From CAIYRG01 sp963747255 (GTDB taxonomy: Bacteria > Pseudomonadota > Alphaproteobacteria > Micropepsales > Micropepsaceae), in the NCBI GenBank assembly GCA_963747255.1, contig CAVVEG010000005.1:1-64000 (forward strand): DNA of 64,000 nucleotides, given 5' to 3'. The position numbers were made by a program, and so were the translations under genes. This document shows positions 61,433 to 64,000 of the stretch, in pieces (the stretch's first letter is position 1; every line of letters starts with the position of its first letter). The notes under the pieces were generated by a model. It made no database searches. It was not told the origin of the DNA and worked only from the letters and a program-made list of their open reading frames with translations.

Positions 61433-62240
61433 GAAACCCCGCCGGCATTCCGTAAATCCGATCGAGCACCTTGGGATCCAGAACGCTTTGCGGCGGCCCA
61501 AAGCAGCTGTAGGTCCTGCTGAGACACAGGACGTTAGTGGCGTTGCGGTAGACCACGCTCAGATCATGCGAGATCATTATGATAGTGGTTTGGCGGTTGA
61601 CCTGTATCTCGCGCAATAGACTGTCGAGCTGCTGCTGTCCCGGTGCATCCACGCCCGCAGCCGGTTCGTCGAGAAGTAGTACGTTCGGATCGCCAATCAG
61701 GGCGAACGCCAACAAAACCCTTTGAAACTGCCCGGCCGATAGCGCGCCGATCGGTATGTTCGCTGGTTCCGCCCCCAGTCCTACTCGGGAGAGAACCGAG
61801 CGGATAACGTTGCCTGACATTCTGGCGATGGCTACTTTCGCTTGCAGAAGATCGGTACCGGTGATCGGCAGGTCGCGCTCGATATCGAGCTTCTGCGGGA
61901 CGTATCCGATCTTCGTTCCCGGCGCCCAGCGAATGGTCCCCTCATACGGAAGCGAGCCAATCAGTGCTTTGAAAAGCACCGTTTTTCCCGCACCATTGGG
62001 GCCGATGATGACAAGCGACTTCCCTTGCTCGACATGAAAGCTCAGACCACGGAAGATGTCCGTGGCGCCGAAACGGATGGCGAGATTCTCGACCGTTACG
62101 GCGTGCGATGGTTGGGAGTAAACCGCTTGCTGATCCATGGGCGCCAATGCTTGTCGCATCGTTTCTTGCTGAAGGCAGAAACCGCCTCGCCGGCTTTCCG
62201 CCAGGATTTCTTCTGGCCGTCCGTCCGCAAGGTCAGACAT
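61413..62240 (-). CDS. Metal-type ABC transporter ATPase
   Basis: Walker A GPNGAGKT, signature LSAGQFQRVLLAFAL (Ala for Gly at the third position) and Walker B VLLLDEPAAGVD identify an ABC ATPase of the zinc/manganese group, with ISHDLSVV as the H-loop. The start at 62240 is preferred: the ATG overlaps the stop codon of the frame-corrected hydrolase gene in ATGTCTGA, which signals coupled translation. A Met at 62273 lies inside the hydrolase gene. Length about 275. Confidence 0.85.
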   Translation of the reverse strand: MSDLADGRPEEILAESRRGGFCLQQETMRQALAPMDQQAVYSQPSHAVTVENLAIRFGATDIFRGLSFHVEQGKSLVIIGPNGAGKTVLFKALIGSLPYEGTIRWAPGTKIGYVPQKLDIERDLPITGTDLLQAKVAIARMSGNVIRSVLSRVGLGAEPANIPIGALSAGQFQRVLLAFALIGDPNVLLLDEPAAGVDAPGQQQLDSLLREIQVNRQTTIIMISHDLSVVYRNATNVLCLSRTYSCFGPPQSVLDPKVLDRIYGMPAGFHVHTSL

Positions 62241-62932
62241 TTCCCGTGGGATGACGGCCAAGATAATTTTCAAACCAGTGCGCGGCGTGAACGATTACCG
62301 CGTCCAGCGCTCCAGGTTCCGGGAAGAGATGAGCTCGCCCCCGGTATGATCGCAAGCGCTTTGGGACCCCGAAGCCGCTCCAATGCCTGTTCGTTCAGCT
62401 CAATGACACCGAAATCTTCGCCACCTACGATCAAAAGCGTAGGTGTGCGAATTTCATCGAGAGCATCGCCGGCAAGATCCGGCCGGCCGCCGCGGGACAC
62501 GACTGCACGAACGCGATCCCGCAACCGAGCTGCCGCCACAAGCGCCGCGGCTGCTCCCGTGCTGGCACCGAACAGGCCCAGTGGCAGACTTCCGACAATA
62601 GGCTCGTGATCGAGCCAGCGAATGGCATCTATCAACCGTTCCGCCAGCATCGGAATATCAAAGACGTTCGCTCGATGGGATTCCTCTCGTGAAGTCAGAA
62701 GATCGAACAATAGCGTTGCGATTCCACGCGCATTCAGGGCGTCGGCAACGGCAACATTGCGCGGACTAAAGCGGCTGGAACCGCTGCCATGCACAAACGC
62801 AACAACAGCATGGGCTTTGCTCGGAACCTGGAGTGTTCCGCCCAGGCCGAGTGGTAGAATACGCACGTCAAGGACTACAGGCTTTTCAATGGAACCTGCA
62901 TATCGTGCATGACCCGTATCCGAATCTTTCAT
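62233..62932 (-). CDS. Alpha/beta hydrolase, dienelactone-hydrolase-like (one frameshift near 62332)
   Basis: The fold opens HAVVAFVHGSGSSRFSPRN, has the nucleophile-type elbow LGLFGASTGAAAAL (Ser in GASTG), and the acid region TPTLLIVGGEDFGVIEL. In the given frame the end is scrambled. Removing one base near 62332 restores HLFPEPGALDAVIVHAAHWFENYL and a stop at 62233, where the catalytic His belongs. Joined length about 232. It heads an operon with the metal-type ABC genes; a shared substrate is unclear. An FNR-type box lies 127 bases upstream. Confidence 0.8.
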
Positions 62933-63059
62933 GGATCACCGGATTCTTGAATGCCGAAATTGCGGCACTCGTAAGAGGTTACTACATCGCATCGGCGCCC
63001 TTTGGCACATTCAGGCCGTACTGAACTTTCAATTGATAATCGAGGGTTCCGGAAGTCTT

Positions 63060-63073
63060 TTGATTTCTATCAA
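63060..63073 (-). promoter_or_regulatory. FNR/FixK-type box, perfect
   Basis: TTGAT-TTCT-ATCAA lies 127 bases before the hydrolase start, in the gap 62933-63113. It is farther from its gene than the other boxes, so the transcript may have a long leader. Confidence 0.75.
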
Positions 63074-63113
63074 AGATCCATCAGCGAATGTGTCGTCTTA
63101 AGATTTAAATGAA

Positions 63114-63680
63114 TCAACGGAGTGCGTGCTTGCCAAGCGGCTTTACGGTGCTCGCCTGTGGCCCTTTCTCCCCCAATTCTTCCGCAAAGCTCACCTGCAC
63201 GCCTCTGCGGATCCGAAACGGACGTCCGCTTAAAACGCTGTTGCGGTGGAAGTAAACCTCATGGCCGTCCGCTGCCTGAATAAACCCATACCCGGTATTC
63301 GGATCGAAGCTTGTTACAGTTCCCGAAGGGAGCGCTTCATGCGTCTTGATCTCGCTGCGCATCTTTCGGGCTTCATCCTGCAACTGGCGCTTGGCGCGCC
63401 GGAAGGCGTCGCTGACGGCAAACATGACGTCGCTATGTCTCACGTCTTTGCTCGGTGTTGTTCCAACATTGACCTCGCGGCCATTTGGCAGAGCGATTCT
63501 TACTCCTATGTGGAACAGACCGCCTTTCTGGTGATGGTGGCCAGGCAGCATTACCTTAACGTGGCAAGATGTTAGCCGTCCGTAGAATCGGGCCAACGTG
63601 TCCACCTGCTCGCGGATGAAGCGCTCCAGAGCATCGCTCTGCTCTGCACCGTGAAAATCGATCCTGATCGGCGTCTCCAT
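63114..63680 (-). CDS. Ribosome-hibernation-factor/cold-shock-domain fusion protein
   Basis: The first 105 or so residues (IRIDFHGAEQSDALERFIREQVDTLARFYGRLTSCHVKVML) are an HPF/RaiA-type ribosome-binding domain. The last 70 hold a cold-shock domain with GTVTSFDPNTGYGFIQ and VYFHRNSVL, the RNP motifs. Such fusions may dock on idle 30S subunits and bind RNA; the precise role is inferred. The start at 63680 has AGGAGGG upstream. A palindromic FNR-like box (TTGAC-GCGG-GTCAA) lies 52 bases before it, the same spacing as for the stress protein gene. Confidence 0.85.
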   Translation of the reverse strand: METPIRIDFHGAEQSDALERFIREQVDTLARFYGRLTSCHVKVMLPGHHHQKGGLFHIGVRIALPNGREVNVGTTPSKDVRHSDVMFAVSDAFRRAKRQLQDEARKMRSEIKTHEALPSGTVTSFDPNTGYGFIQAADGHEVYFHRNSVLSGRPFRIRRGVQVSFAEELGEKGPQASTVKPLGKHALR

Positions 63681-63732
63681 AATGCCCTCCTGGGAAGAGC
63701 TGGCTTTGTAAAGGAACCTTGAATTTCCGACA

Positions 63733-63746
63733 TTGACGCGGGTCAA
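63733..63746 (-). promoter_or_regulatory. FNR/FixK-type box, symmetric variant
   Basis: TTGAC-GCGG-GTCAA is a perfect inverted repeat with one change per half-site from the consensus. It lies 52 bases before the start at 63680. Confidence 0.6.
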
Positions 63747-63803
63747 AGCAGACACATGTCTGCGATCTTTTTGCCCGTGAAGGTCCACCGCATCCCGGCA
63801 GCA

Positions 63804-63980
63804 CTAGCATGGGGCTTTCTCGAAGTTCAGTTCCACTTCCGTTCTGTCTTTCGCAAATCCAGCAGTGAGATAACGCTCGCACGCAAGCCGATGCAGGGTT
63901 GCGCTCAGGCGGCGCCCATCGCCGGAAACGATCTCCCAAGCATCAATCGCGTGCGTCCACGCCGGATCAGCAGTGCGCTA
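63804..63980 (-). CDS. Partial hypothetical gene, 3' end only (truncated by window edge)
   Basis: On the minus strand the frame reads DPAWTHAIDAWEIVSGDGRRLSATLHRLACERYLTAGFAKDRTEVELN and stops at 63804-63806, a coding-like composition. Upstream, LESIDAIAHC continues in another frame near the window edge, so an indel is likely. The family is not recognised. It is encoded upstream of the hibernation-factor gene in the same direction. Confidence 0.3.
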
Positions 63981-64000
63981 TGGCGTCGATGGATTCGAGA

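Noticed and set aside
1..64000. CRISPR arrays, rRNA and tRNA genes
   Set aside because: No regularly spaced repeats or recognisable rRNA or tRNA cloverleaf sequence was seen; I could not run a dedicated search.
55300..64000. Second attachment site (right end) of the dusA island
   Set aside because: No repeat of the dusA 5' codons was found to the right; the far end is probably beyond the window.

Overview
The window looks like chromosomal DNA of an alphaproteobacterium, probably a soil or sediment member of the Rhizobiales or a Micropepsaceae/Rhizomicrobium-like group. That view rests on the high GC content, the ArsR/ArsC/aquaglyceroporin arsenic cassette, the HWE-type hybrid histidine kinase, an ECF42-type sigma factor with its DGPF partner, many small helical or zinc-ribbon proteins, and the mobile intergenic repeat whose spurious translation begins MAGPDPAIQ. 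The lineage is an inference. No rRNA or tRNA gene was recognised.

Layout. 1-2283 holds wrecked mobile DNA: the 3' part of a group II intron with its reverse transcriptase, followed by a broken IS1380-type transposase. 2523-8551 is a prophage or virion remnant: P22-like portal, a CxxCxxCC metal-binding protein, a tail-fibre-like protein and an Asn/Gln/Ala-rich virion protein, with no terminase or capsid. 8618-18677 is mixed chromosome: flavin-binding protein, hybrid kinase, twin VOC proteins, arsenic operon, pyrophosphatase, MFS exporter and cupin. 19086-24141 pairs a MOSC protein and a flavin monooxygenase with a molybdopterin hydroxylase. 24251-33944 carries an outer-membrane lipoprotein, a CRP-type regulator, a TPP-decarboxylase/aldehyde-dehydrogenase pair and a sigma-factor operon. 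34062-45911 is an oligopeptide ABC operon followed by AsmA, PrpD and glutamine-synthetase-like genes. 46000-55300 is housekeeping: PepN, CobA, phosphomannomutase and DusA.

From 55300 rightward lies a probable genomic island inserted at the 5' end of dusA. It starts with a tyrosine integrase and carries a norB remnant, a triple-BON protein, ChaB, NUDIX, a universal stress protein, a metal-type ABC transporter coupled to an alpha/beta hydrolase, and a ribosome-hibernation/cold-shock fusion. Five promoter regions in this island carry FNR/FixK-type palindromes (three perfect TTGAT-N4-ATCAA), four of them at nearly the same distance from the start codon. This suggests a portable low-oxygen survival regulon.

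The oddest sequence is 20360-20978, which splits the flavin monooxygenase. It is almost free of cytosine. Over at least 189 positions it aligns without gaps to the neighbouring gene, and every difference falls on a C of that gene. It is flanked by an exact 102-bp direct repeat. An assembly or base-calling artefact is the most likely cause, supported by single-base frameshifts in several otherwise intact genes (portal, tail fibre, ALDH, TPP alpha subunit, cobA, hydrolase). The C-only pattern still deserves a check against raw reads.
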